64,000 bases of DNA from positions 34,061-98,060 of IMG/VR virus record IMGVR_UViG_3300027754_000003. One strand, 5' to 3'. How positions within the stretch are numbered: position 1 is the first letter of the stretch; every line of letters begins with the position of its first letter. Of the stretch, positions 16,983 through 24,398 are shown piece after piece. The DNA comes from a virus. Below the pieces are notes generated by a model. That model worked only from the letters and a program-made list of their open reading frames with translations, was not told the origin of the DNA and searched no databases. Made by a program: the position numbers and the translations under genes.

Positions 16983-16996
16983 GCCTCCTAGGAGGC
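16983..16996. repeat. 14-bp perfect palindrome GCCTCCTAGGAGGC
   Basis: Loop-free palindrome in the 79-base gap between the surface-protein gene and the 58-aa membrane gene. With no loop and no T-run it is more like an operator or restriction-type site than a terminator. Transcription from the upstream gene must cross it. Confidence 0.5.
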
Positions 16997-17014
16997 TCTA
17001 CGTGGCTTGTGGGC

Positions 17015-18589
17015 TTATCGTCTACGTCTAGATACGACTGGTGCAGGCAGTATAAATGATACCGTAGTGGCGGCTACCACGACACGGCGTACCCCTACAG
17101 ATACAGTAGAATCCGTAGGAACGTAATTATCAAAGCCACCTTCAAAGACGTTAATTTCTTCTTCAAAGGCTTCTTTTACCTCTGTTGGCGCATTTTGTAC
17201 AGCATCAACGATTGCTTGTGCTTGTTCTTCAGTTAACTCGCCAGTGTCTACTGTGGCGAAAATCTCAGTTGCTTGGTCAGCAGTTATGTTTTCCAGAACG
17301 GCTGCGCTCGTAGCAAGTTGTGTTGCTTGGTCGCTAGAAATGTCTGTAGACAAAATGGTATCCACAACGTCTTGAACTTGCTCTTGGGTAATGTTGTCTG
17401 ACTCCAAGATATTTAAAACCTCATCCAGAACCTCTGCGGTTATCTCAGTAAGGGTATCCAAGTTCTCAACCACGGCATCAACAATCTCTTGAACTTGCTC
17501 TTCTGTAATGTTGTCTGAGTTCAAAGCATCTACAACCTCGGACAAAATCTCTGGCGTAATTTCTGTAATGTTGGTCAGTTCTTCAACTACCGCATCTACT
17601 TCTTCTGCGGTAATTACGTTATCAACGACAGTATCTTCAGGGATAATTTCTTCAGGTGTAGTTGTGGTTGTGGTTTCTTCCTCAGTAGTATCAGGGTATG
17701 GTTCAGTTGTTGTTGTATCTGGCTCAATGGTCGTGGGCTCTGGCTCAGTTGTCGTGGTTGTTTCTTCGGGAAGCATCTCCTCTGGCGTGGGTTCCTCTAC
17801 TACTGTCGTTGTGGTGCCTGTCGGTACTTCTACGACCTCTTCGGGAACGGCAGGGGCGATAGATGTTGTTGTGGTGCTTACTGGCATCTCCGTTGTCGTG
17901 GTACTTGGTTCTGGGACTGTTGTGGAAGTTGAAGAAGTCGTTGTCGTCTGAGGCTCAGTCGTAGATGTTGACGTTTCTAACGGCAGTGTCGTGGTCGTGC
18001 TTGATACTGTTGATGTTGTTTGGGGTACGGAAGAAGAAGTAGATGTTGTTGTAGAACTAGTGGTTGTTGTAGTTGTAGAACTAGTGGTTGTTGATTCAAC
18101 AAGACCATTCCATAAAGACAAATTGCTAATTGTAAGATGCCCAGGTTGGCAGCAAGTATCTATTGAGTACTGGCGGAATGTGAACATATCACCTTCATTA
18201 ACAGGTATAGATTTGGTTCCTGTTGCATTGTTCTGTTGTGTAAGCAAGGTGTACACGCCGTTAACCGCATACTGGGGTGGGTCATACACCCAACCATCAT
18301 TGGTTTGATACGCCCACGTAAAATCAACTGTGTTCACATCGGCAGGGATTGTGGTTTCAATTTTGACCCAATGTGCTCCGCCACAAGGAGAACCTTGTGG
18401 TGCTAGTTGGTTATCAGGACCGTGCAAGGTAATACTGCTACCAGAAACTTCAATGTACCCACCACAGTTTTGAGATTGACTGTATGTCCAGTTTCCAAGA
18501 GCATCTGCCTTAACAGAAGTAACTGGTGCAAACCAAGCCAGAAGCGCTACAGGGAGGTAAAACCAAAATCCTTTGCGTAGTTTAGGCAC
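17015..18589 (-). CDS. Secreted Thr-rich surface-like protein with repeat region and C-terminal anchor
   Basis: 524 residues, GTG start at 18589, with TATAAT five bases upstream. A signal peptide (basic MPKLRKG, hydrophobic FWFYLPVALLAWFAP, then Ala-containing cleavage area near 28-30) is followed by a Cys-containing beta-rich domain (about 30-165), a long Thr/Ser/Val/Glu linker (165-310) and four degenerate helical repeats built on 'ITEEQVQEIVDAVVENL' (310-470). The end has a hydrophobic stretch and RRRR, like a membrane-anchored wall protein without LPXTG. Such proteins are typical of actinobacterial cell surfaces, so host origin is possible; on a phage it might alter the host envelope or be exposed on the virion. 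Confidence 0.75.
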   Translation of the reverse strand: MPKLRKGFWFYLPVALLAWFAPVTSVKADALGNWTYSQSQNCGGYIEVSGSSITLHGPDNQLAPQGSPCGGAHWVKIETTIPADVNTVDFTWAYQTNDGWVYDPPQYAVNGVYTLLTQQNNATGTKSIPVNEGDMFTFRQYSIDTCCQPGHLTISNLSLWNGLVESTTTSSTTTTTTSSTTTSTSSSVPQTTSTVSSTTTTLPLETSTSTTEPQTTTTSSTSTTVPEPSTTTTEMPVSTTTTSIAPAVPEEVVEVPTGTTTTVVEEPTPEEMLPEETTTTTEPEPTTIEPDTTTTEPYPDTTEEETTTTTTPEEIIPEDTVVDNVITAEEVDAVVEELTNITEITPEILSEVVDALNSDNITEEQVQEIVDAVVENLDTLTEITAEVLDEVLNILESDNITQEQVQDVVDTILSTDISSDQATQLATSAAVLENITADQATEIFATVDTGELTEEQAQAIVDAVQNAPTEVKEAFEEEINVFEGGFDNYVPTDSTVSVGVRRVVVAATTVSFILPAPVVSRRRR

Positions 18590-18594
18590 GACCC

Positions 18595-18600
18595 ATTATA
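18595..18600 (-). promoter_or_regulatory. Leaderless-type -10 element
   Basis: TATAAT on the minus strand, five bases (GGGTC) before the GTG at 18589. This spacing supports GTG as the true start. Confidence 0.6.
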
Positions 18601-18604
18601 GCCG

Positions 18605-18913
18605 TTAGGTGAGATTTTGAATTTGCCTTTGGTGGTCTGGCAATGCTTGATGTACAAAAGTGCCGTAAGCACTGATTGCTTGTAAGTACGCATACACACG
18701 TTGGTAGTTGTAGTAAATATTATGTTCTAGTGCGTCAACTACTTCTGCCAAAACTTCTTTTGTTGTTTGAAGGATGTGCTCTTTCATTACATCAACAAAT
18801 TCTGGGTGTTCCTCCACCAACTCAAAAAGGTCTGGAAAATCTTGAAGTGTGTAAACGGAATTATTATAAGTAATGACAGGACCAATATTGCTTACATTAA
18901 TTTTAAAAGACAT
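18605..18913 (-). CDS. Hypothetical protein, 102 aa
   Basis: Helical, aromatic-rich small protein (MSFKINVSNIGPVITYNNSV then acidic amphipathic helices with EEHPEFVDVMKEHIL and a Tyr-rich segment YNYQRVYAYLQAI). No family recognised. It starts three bases after the stop of the zinc-ribbon gene, without a clear ribosome binding site, so coupled translation is likely. It ends 15 bases before the GTG of the surface-protein gene. Confidence 0.55.
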   Translation of the reverse strand: MSFKINVSNIGPVITYNNSVYTLQDFPDLFELVEEHPEFVDVMKEHILQTTKEVLAEVVDALEHNIYYNYQRVYAYLQAISAYGTFVHQALPDHQRQIQNLT

Positions 18914-18916
18914 GTT

Positions 18917-19066
18917 CTACCACTTTCCAATTGGGCATGTTTGTGATTCAAGCCTAGTCTTTATTTTCATAAAGCAACCACATTCTTTACATTGAAATGT
19001 TGGTTTAAAAAGACGATCACAATTTCTACAGATTTCTAAACGCTTTTTTGTTAGTTCTTCGCTCAT
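18917..19066 (-). CDS. Zinc-ribbon small protein, 49 aa
   Basis: Encodes MSEELTKKRLEICRNC... with the Cys pairs CRNC and CKECGC and a final CPIGKW. Four or five Cys in two CxxC knuckles predict one zinc ribbon. Small proteins with this 'ICRNC...FQCKECGC..K.K.....CPIGKW' pattern are frequent in T4-like phages and in cyanophages. It overlaps the stop of the upstream 361-aa gene as ATGA and ends three bases before the 102-aa gene. Function unknown; possible adapter in transcription or translation. Confidence 0.75.
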   Translation of the reverse strand: MSEELTKKRLEICRNCDRLFKPTFQCKECGCFMKIKTRLESQTCPIGKW

Positions 19067-20148
19067 GCAGGCCAGTATACAACCGTTTCTACGGTTGTTG
19101 CTTGCGTACCAGAGGCTACAGGGGCAACAATAATTCCATGTCTTGTAGTTCTAGTCGGGCTGGCTGGAGTGGTTTGTATTTGGGCTACTGTTCCGCCAGC
19201 GCTCGTTTGTGCTGTTGCGGTTATTTGTCCAGCATCATTGGTTGCTACGTTCATATAGGAAACACCAATACTATTATCAGTGGTTGCCCCAAACCCTGAA
19301 GTGGCTACTTGTGAAACCACACCATTTTCCATTTTAATCAGTTTGATTGATGTGGTGTAATACGTAGTGGCGTTGTAAGTGTTTCCACCACCAGTAGCAG
19401 TACCCACACATGTTTGTTCAACATACTCTCCGCCTGTTTCTGAGTGCCACGCTAACGATGTTGGTGGAATGAGGGGGCAAGCGGTATACCCTGAGTAACA
19501 TTTATTTCCTACAAGACCACCACCAGGTCCACAAGGTCCTGGGCATCGTGCTTCACAAGTTAAACCTGAAGGTGAACCATAGTAAACGGCGTTACCTTTG
19601 AACGTGGTGTAATAACAACAACCGTTAGTGCCAAGTAAATACCCAGTTTGTGCGCCGCAGTAATAACCGCCTGCGTCATATCCACCACATATGAATACCC
19701 CAATATATTGAGTTCTGTCTGGTCCACAAGTACCACCAACGATTGGTGTGGTGTAACTACAGTCGTAGTTGTAGTTATACGAATACGGTGTTACGTAGCA
19801 AGTCCCATCCCCGTTATTAACGTCACCAGCACTACACCCAAATGAAGATGTTTTTTCGGAAACTACTGCCCACCAGTTTTCTGAGTCTTTTACCCAAAAA
19901 GCAACACCCCATCCACCTGCTAATTCTCCGTAGTCAGCCCTAATACTTACATTCTTTGTGTTTGCGTTAAACGTAGTAAGTGGGTATGTATTAGCGGCTG
20001 AATACGTAGCGGCTTTATTAGATTGAATGCTCCAAGAGCCTCTGATATTTGACCACTTTGAAGGCAACGAGGAGCCGTTAGAACCTACAAACGCATCCGC
20101 AAATGTTGGGAGAATGCCAGATGTGGAGGCAACAATGCCAGTAATCAT
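19063..20148 (-). CDS. Cys-rich receptor-type appendage protein, 361 aa
   Basis: Beta-rich protein. Residues about 12-110 (SLPSKWSNIRGSWSIQSN, RADYGELAGGWGVAFWVKDSENWW) resemble a concanavalin/LamG-like jelly-roll that binds glycans. A Cys/Tyr/Gly-rich middle (about 115-240) contains many Cys and turns. The C-terminal part returns to beta strands. It lies among small tail proteins, next to a zinc-ribbon gene. Likely a tail fibre or receptor-binding component; the ligand is not deducible. Confidence 0.6.
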   Translation of the reverse strand: MITGIVASTSGILPTFADAFVGSNGSSLPSKWSNIRGSWSIQSNKAATYSAANTYPLTTFNANTKNVSIRADYGELAGGWGVAFWVKDSENWWAVVSEKTSSFGCSAGDVNNGDGTCYVTPYSYNYNYDCSYTTPIVGGTCGPDRTQYIGVFICGGYDAGGYYCGAQTGYLLGTNGCCYYTTFKGNAVYYGSPSGLTCEARCPGPCGPGGGLVGNKCYSGYTACPLIPPTSLAWHSETGGEYVEQTCVGTATGGGNTYNATTYYTTSIKLIKMENGVVSQVATSGFGATTDNSIGVSYMNVATNDAGQITATAQTSAGGTVAQIQTTPASPTRTTRHGIIVAPVASGTQATTVETVVYWPA

Positions 20149-20151
20149 GGA

Positions 20152-20508
20152 TTAACTCGTGATGTTTCCGATAAGGACCCATGTGTTGGCTGCGGTCTTA
20201 ATCAAAGTAGCGGCTGCGTACTGACCGTTTAGTTTATATTTGTTGCTCTCCGCAAAAAGCGTGGCGTTGCCAGCAGAAACTGTCACTACGTTTGCCGCCG
20301 AGCCAGTCTGTAGAATATCTACACGGTCACCAATGCCAAAGTTTGCTTCACTATCGTTAGGTACAGAAATTGTCCACGCACCCGTAATTAATAGAATCTT
20401 TCCCAAGTCATTAAGAGTAAGAACTCTAGTCCCTGTGAAATCCTCAACTTGTGAGTTAAACCCAACCAAGTTCCTACTAGCGGTGTTTTCAGAAAGGCGA
20501 GAAATCAC
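20152..20508 (-). CDS. Tail appendage-like protein, 118 aa (GTG start)
   Basis: GTG start overlaps the upstream stop as GTGA. Short beta-rich protein with 'RVLTLNDLGKILLITGAWTISVPNDSEANFGIGDRV' spread over residues 29-65, followed by 'AGNATLFAESNKYKLNGQYAAATLI'. This style of segment (LNDLGK.L..., W..I.P) is common in phage capsid-decoration and fibre modules. It precedes the 361-aa appendage gene by three bases. Probably a virion component; exact place unknown. Confidence 0.6.
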   Translation of the reverse strand: MISRLSENTASRNLVGFNSQVEDFTGTRVLTLNDLGKILLITGAWTISVPNDSEANFGIGDRVDILQTGSAANVVTVSAGNATLFAESNKYKLNGQYAAATLIKTAANTWVLIGNITS

Positions 20509-20834
20509 GAAATTTCTGCCCCGAACAACGAGAACGAAAGGTTGGCGCTTGACGCATAGACAGTCACTACGTCAGTAGTTGCCAATGTCAAACCAACACT
20601 CAAAGTGACGGTGTCTTTTGCCAAGATGTTGGCATCATAAATCATGTAGTGCTGGTTAGCAATAGTTGCACCAACAGGGCGTACAGCCACACGATAGGTG
20701 GCTGCCGTTGTTCCACGGTTACACACGGACAGCGTTGAAGCCACTACTGATTTCCCAGCACCTACGGTGAGAAGGTCGGTATTGGTAGTCGCTGATGGTG
20801 CTGATTGGGCAAGAACTTTATATGCTTGGGCCAC
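20505..20834 (-). CDS. Tail appendage-like protein, 109 aa (GTG start)
   Basis: GTG start with AAGGAG seven bases upstream. Beta-rich: 'YKVLAQSAPSATTNTDLLTVGAGKSVVAS', then 'CNRGTTAATYRVAVRPVG' and 'DANILAKDTVTLSVGLTL' in the second half. The same layout (short beta domain with 'VCN.GTTA.TY.VAV.P') appears in the 120-aa protein at 29529-29891, so the two look like paralogues. Likely a virion surface or tail component. It follows the 94-aa membrane gene by 46 bases. Confidence 0.6.
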   Translation of the reverse strand: MAQAYKVLAQSAPSATTNTDLLTVGAGKSVVASTLSVCNRGTTAATYRVAVRPVGATIANQHYMIYDANILAKDTVTLSVGLTLATTDVVTVYASSANLSFSLFGAEIS

Positions 20835-20880
20835 GGGTGCTCCTTAGAAGTCTGTAATGACCCCCATTTTACCATCAATC

Positions 20881-21165
20881 TTATAAAAAGTGCTTGAGGA
20901 TAGCCGTGGTTGCTAGAACCACCCAACAAAGATTGAACCAAATGATTGTTGGCATGGTCTTGATTGTTGATGTGACAATCAAAGCGATGCTTGACGCAAG
21001 AGCAAAAAGGTACATCCACCACCATTGTTTATCAAAGATAAGACCTGGAACAATGATTGAAATCTTGGTCATAAAAGCCCAAGCCTCAATAATGTTCACC
21101 TTTGTCCAATAATCTCGGTCACCCCAACGGCGTGTTACCTGCATAATTTCTGATGGTTTTAACAT
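20881..21165 (-). CDS. Small membrane protein, 94 aa
   Basis: Predicted three-helix membrane protein: hydrophobic segments about 26-44 (AWAFMTKISIIVPGLIF), 48-66 (WWMYLFALASSIALIVTS) and 74-92 (IIWFNLCWVVLATTAIL). The N-terminus is basic and soluble. TAGGAT lies six bases before the ATG on the minus strand. Short membrane proteins of this size can be holins or transport helpers; no motif decides. It precedes the tail-appendage genes. Confidence 0.6.
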   Translation of the reverse strand: MLKPSEIMQVTRRWGDRDYWTKVNIIEAWAFMTKISIIVPGLIFDKQWWWMYLFALASSIALIVTSTIKTMPTIIWFNLCWVVLATTAILKHFL

Positions 21166-21171
21166 GGCTTT

Positions 21172-21177
21172 ATCCTA
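21172..21177 (-). promoter_or_regulatory. Leaderless-type -10 element
   Basis: TAGGAT (TAnnnT) on the minus strand, six bases (AAAGCC) before the ATG at 21165. The AGGAT inside it could alternatively act as a weak ribosome binding site, so the reading is less certain than at TATAAT sites. Confidence 0.4.
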
Positions 21178-21579
21178 CTTGCTCATTGACAATCCTGCTC
21201 TAGGGGTCAGGGAAATAACCTCATGGTTTACTGTTGCTGGGACATAGATAAGGTCCCCAGGTTCTAGCGTGTAATCACCATAATCCGTAATCCATTTTGT
21301 TGAACCCTGGCATTGCCAAAAATAAACATCTTCCGTATCGTTATGTTTACCGAATCCGTGGTTTCCTTTTGCCGTAGACACGTAAACATGAGCCACAGTT
21401 AAGCCTAGGGTTTCCAAAACCGCTTCTGCGGACTTCATGGTGTGTCCATCTACGGTTGTCGTAAAGCACCCCCCAATGCGGCGAAACGAACCACCAGATT
21501 CTTTTGACGCTTCAATATTTTCGTTTATCTCATCCCATGTTGGGGTAGGAAAATAAAACCCTTTTGTAAAGATCACCAT
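21175..21579 (-). CDS. Cupin-like protein
   Basis: 134 residues. A cupin fold is suggested by 'GKHNDTEDVYFWQCQGSTKWITDY' (residues about 76-99), and a second motif 'LEPGDLIYVPATVNHEVISL' with the PG-D-x-x-x-x-P-x-x-x-x-H arrangement (about 104-124). His residues at 'KHND' and 'NHE' could bind a metal. It likely belongs with the neighbouring oxygenase cluster, perhaps as a dioxygenase or isomerase. Start ATG has the divergent palindromic promoter at 21586-21601. Confidence 0.7.
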   Translation of the reverse strand: MVIFTKGFYFPTPTWDEINENIEASKESGGSFRRIGGCFTTTVDGHTMKSAEAVLETLGLTVAHVYVSTAKGNHGFGKHNDTEDVYFWQCQGSTKWITDYGDYTLEPGDLIYVPATVNHEVISLTPRAGLSMSK

Positions 21580-21585
21580 TTTCCC

Positions 21586-21601
21586 ATACTAGCGCTAGTA
21601 T
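21586..21601. promoter_or_regulatory. 16-bp palindromic bidirectional promoter, ATACTAGCGCTAGTAT
   Basis: A perfect palindrome fills the 28-base gap between divergent genes. Each half provides TAGTAT exactly six bases before an ATG: to the left 21579 (cupin) and to the right 21608 (YkgJ-like). Both transcripts would be leaderless. The symmetry also gives a natural dimeric operator, so one regulator could control both genes. Confidence 0.7.
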
Positions 21602-21607
21602 CTGGTC

Positions 21608-22099
21608 ATGGACAAAAAAGAACCATTTCATGTAGTTGTGCGAGATAGAAGTTGCGGAACATGCACAAAATGTTGTGAGGGTTACCTAGCAGGGGAAATC
21701 CAGGGGATACCTTTCTACGAAGGAAAACCCTGTCATTTTGTGGACATTGGTTCTGGATGTTCTATTTATGAAGACAGACCAGAAGAACCTTGTAAGGCAT
21801 TCAAGTGCTTATGGTTATCTGACCCAAACTACCCAGAATGGTTGAAACCAAATATTAGTAATGTCATGTTTGTTGACAGGTACATTGGTCCACATCCTTA
21901 TGTTTTTGCTAAAGAGGCTGGCGGGAAAATGGATGCCAGGACATTATCTTGGGCAATAAACTACATGTCATTCAATAAGTTTAATTTTGCTTGGCAATAT
22001 GACGGTGGGTGGAACGCAATAGGTACTGACGAGTTTGTTAAAGCCTATTTTGAAAATGAGCGATATTATGCCCCAAACGGAAAAGTTGAGAATCGCTAG
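21608..22099 (+). CDS. YkgJ-like metal-cluster binding protein
   Basis: 163 residues, on the opposite strand from its neighbours. The N-terminus has the Cys pattern of the YkgJ family: 'SCGTCTKCCEGYL' then 'KPCHFV', 'GCSIYEDRPEEPCKAFKC' (residues about 11-60). Such proteins are thought to bind Zn or an Fe-S cluster. The rest is a charged C-terminal domain ending NGKVENR. It overlaps the convergent 2OG gene by four bases (22096-22099). It could deliver iron or electrons to the adjacent oxygenases, an inference from context. Confidence 0.75.
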   Translation: MDKKEPFHVVVRDRSCGTCTKCCEGYLAGEIQGIPFYEGKPCHFVDIGSGCSIYEDRPEEPCKAFKCLWLSDPNYPEWLKPNISNVMFVDRYIGPHPYVFAKEAGGKMDARTLSWAINYMSFNKFNFAWQYDGGWNAIGTDEFVKAYFENERYYAPNGKVENR

Positions 22100-22653
22100 A
22101 TTGTTAGTTCAAGGAAATCAAAATTAAAAGCAATTACTGTCTTTCTTTTCTTTGAGTTATTCACTGGGGAGCGATGTATCAGGGATGCTGGAAATAGCAC
22201 AACGTCACCTTCGGATACGTTGAATCTTCTCACGATTGACGTATCAAACGGTTCAACAAACTCCGTCACACATTCCTGGTCTGGGAGTTCTAAATAATAA
22301 ATACCAGAAAAGTTTGAACCAGCGTGATTGTGCCAATGGTGGTAGTCGCCACTCTCATATTGTTGGAACCAAACACCACGCATTTCAAGTGTTTTATGCA
22401 GTATTGAATCTGGGAGACTAGCCATGAAACCATTAATGTATTCACAAAACAGAGATGACCACGGTCTTTCCTCTTCCAGCAATGAGAAATCATATCTAGA
22501 GATTCGTTCTAAGTTATTAGATGGGTCTTTCTTTGATTCAAAGTCAGCAGACTCTATGAGGCTTAACATAACTGGTTTTAGAGAGTCATGGTTTGGCATT
22601 TTTCTAACCATGTATGAACCGTGATATTGGTGTTTTGTTACAAAATCAGACAT
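22096..22653 (-). CDS. Putative 2-oxoglutarate/Fe(II) oxygenase
   Basis: 185-residue protein whose second half has the oxygenase signature: 'YHHWHNHAGSNFSGIYYLELP' (first metal His region) and 'GDVVLFPASLIHRSPVN' with the distal His, then a basic pair before 'VIAFNFDF'. It fits the pattern of small phage/proteobacterial 2OG-Fe(II) proteins where the double-stranded beta helix is short. Such enzymes hydroxylate amino acids, lipids or nucleobases. The substrate is not deducible; it is one of four such genes around the halogenase gene. Confidence 0.75.
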   Translation of the reverse strand: MSDFVTKHQYHGSYMVRKMPNHDSLKPVMLSLIESADFESKKDPSNNLERISRYDFSLLEEERPWSSLFCEYINGFMASLPDSILHKTLEMRGVWFQQYESGDYHHWHNHAGSNFSGIYYLELPDQECVTEFVEPFDTSIVRRFNVSEGDVVLFPASLIHRSPVNNSKKRKTVIAFNFDFLELTI

Positions 22654-22663
22654 TGTTCCTCTT

Positions 22664-23308
22664 TTACACGTATTTTTGGTAGGTATTCATTGACTTGTGT
22701 AAGTACTTTTTTATCATTTTATTTTCACGTTTTTTGTAAGCGGTATGGTATTCCTCTGTACGAAGTGGGCTTACCCCTGTATTATTAAAAAACCAATGAT
22801 CTGGTTCAGCATAGTGTGCAATAAATACTTCTACATAATCGTTATAGTTTTCTTTAGGAAACTCTGGCCTCCAGTGTAACTGCTTTACACCATTATACAA
22901 AAGAGCATCCCTGTCCCCCCATGTATATTCTTTTCCGTTTACGTACATAGGCCATGAGACAGTTGATTTGAGTTGTATATCAATTGTGTATGTGCAGGCA
23001 TTGTCGTCTAGATGTGGTGGCAAATTTGGAACGCCGTACTGTGGAGAGTACCGAAACCATTTAAAATAAGATGGTAATGCTGTACTAGAAAAGTTATCAA
23101 CAACAATTTTATTTAATGTTTCGTATATTTCAAAAGGTAAAGATTCTCCATCAACAAATGTTGCTCTTGGGTCTGCACTTTTTCTTCCAACTGCGTTATT
23201 AAAATGGTTCTTTTTTTGTGGATGTGTGTTGATGTACTCAAGTATCACGCTCTGTTGCTGTTCAGAGATGACGTTTTTTAAAACTTTTGGTTTTTTTACC
23301 CTTTTCAT
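22664..23308 (-). CDS. Putative 2OG/Fe(II) oxygenase
   Basis: I use ATG 23308-23306, which makes an ATGA overlap with the upstream stop; an in-frame GTG lies at 23329. The protein has 'FKWFRYSPQYGVPNLPPHLDDNACTYTI' in two pieces, with an HxD (HLD), then 'WPMYVNGKEYTWGDRDALLYNG' and 'QLHWRPEF' with the distal His. The basic C-terminus (KKRENKMIKKYL) is unusual. It lies between two other oxygenase-like genes. Product and substrate unknown. Confidence 0.65.
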   Translation of the reverse strand: MKRVKKPKVLKNVISEQQQSVILEYINTHPQKKNHFNNAVGRKSADPRATFVDGESLPFEIYETLNKIVVDNFSSTALPSYFKWFRYSPQYGVPNLPPHLDDNACTYTIDIQLKSTVSWPMYVNGKEYTWGDRDALLYNGVKQLHWRPEFPKENYNDYVEVFIAHYAEPDHWFFNNTGVSPLRTEEYHTAYKKRENKMIKKYLHKSMNTYQKYV

Positions 23309-23985
23309 ATAACTAATGAAGGTTTGCACTCAAACTGGATTGGTTTATGCGGTGGTTCGTGGCAATCAATGAATGTACTAATCATCCATTTATCTCCAGA
23401 AATTGGAACTCTACCGACATGTGGGTGTGTCCAATACGCTGGAAATATTGATATGTCCCCTACAGATGCTGGAATAACAATATTGTGTGATGGGAATCCA
23501 GTCCCACCACCTACATCAACTGTGTTTAGGTACATGACAACACCAAGAACACGCAAATTAATAGGGTTTGAGGACCAAGGGTCACCATCAGTATGTGACC
23601 TGTAAAACCCATCTCTTGGGGAGTACCTTTGGAGTCTATAACCAGTGTCTTTTAAATCAACATGAAACAACTCAACGTATTCCTGAACGTACAATGCTAA
23701 AGCAGAATAAAGACCAACAGTTACTGCATCTTCACATTTAGTAAATACTGAACTGTTAATACCAAAAGAATCAACAACTGACTTTGAAAAAGAAAAGTCC
23801 ATAGTGTTTTTTATTTTTGGGTTAAGCCCACCAAGTGTTGGCCCTGGTGAAAAAAGAGTTTCAAAGTTTTCAAGGCACTTAGTGACTAACTCAGAACATA
23901 CGTTTTCTGGTATTGCATTTTTAACTACAGCAATAGCAGAAGATTTTCCAGCAGGGAATTCTATCCTCATTTGATTATCCGTCAT
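23305..23985 (-). CDS. Prolyl 4-hydroxylase-like 2OG/Fe(II) oxygenase
   Basis: 226 residues. The conserved core is 'RYSPRDGFYRSHTDGD' (HxD metal ligands), 'VVMYLNTVDVGGGTGFP', then 'GDISIFPAYWTHPHVG' (distal His) and 'GDKWMISTFI', where a Lys would bind 2-oxoglutarate in place of Arg. This is the P4Hc-type layout used to hydroxylate proline, lysine or asparagine in proteins. Starts at ATG overlapping the previous stop; overlaps the next oxygenase by four bases. Confidence 0.8.
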   Translation of the reverse strand: MTDNQMRIEFPAGKSSAIAVVKNAIPENVCSELVTKCLENFETLFSPGPTLGGLNPKIKNTMDFSFSKSVVDSFGINSSVFTKCEDAVTVGLYSALALYVQEYVELFHVDLKDTGYRLQRYSPRDGFYRSHTDGDPWSSNPINLRVLGVVMYLNTVDVGGGTGFPSHNIVIPASVGDISIFPAYWTHPHVGRVPISGDKWMISTFIDCHEPPHKPIQFECKPSLVI

Positions 23986-24398
23986 GGTATGAATACTAGC
24001 GCCGAATCAACGAGATTTCCACCCTTCAAAATTTGGATTAAAAACTCTCCAGATTCTTCTGGAGTAAACGAACCTATTAGAGAATGTTTGTCCCGTAAAA
24101 ATGAGTAATAAACACATTCTTTATCCCCGTTAGTCACGACTAACTTGCAGTTTTCTACGGTTTCAAAATCGTTCAAATAATCAAACAATATTGGAAATGC
24201 GTGGTTAACTTCATCGGGTATATGCATCATAAACCCGTTGTTAACGGGAACTACTACTACACATGGTTTTGACCTATCAAACTCAATAGATTTTGTTTTT
24301 TCCGAATCACCTATTTGGATTGGAAGGCTCCACTCCTTGGCAAGTTCCTCTGCTTCTTCTAGTTGTTCTTCAGATTGGCAATAAACAATCCTATCCAT
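23982..24398 (-). CDS. Hypothetical protein, 138 aa, halogenase cluster
   Basis: Acidic protein with alternating hydrophobic strands (IVYCQSEEQLEEAEELAKE, CVVVVPVNNGFMMHI, CKLVVTNGDKECVYY) and no family recognised. It overlaps the next gene (upstream, DUF6065-like) by eight bases and the P4H-like gene by four, so it is an integral cluster member. It may bind substrate or bridge partners; nothing in its sequence decides this. Confidence 0.6.
   Translation of the reverse strand: MDRIVYCQSEEQLEEAEELAKEWSLPIQIGDSEKTKSIEFDRSKPCVVVVPVNNGFMMHIPDEVNHAFPILFDYLNDFETVENCKLVVTNGDKECVYYSFLRDKHSLIGSFTPEESGEFLIQILKGGNLVDSALVFIP

Noticed and set aside
17630-18080. Repeat array resembling CRISPR
   Set aside because: The repeats are codons of the Thr-rich linker of a secreted protein (no constant spacers).
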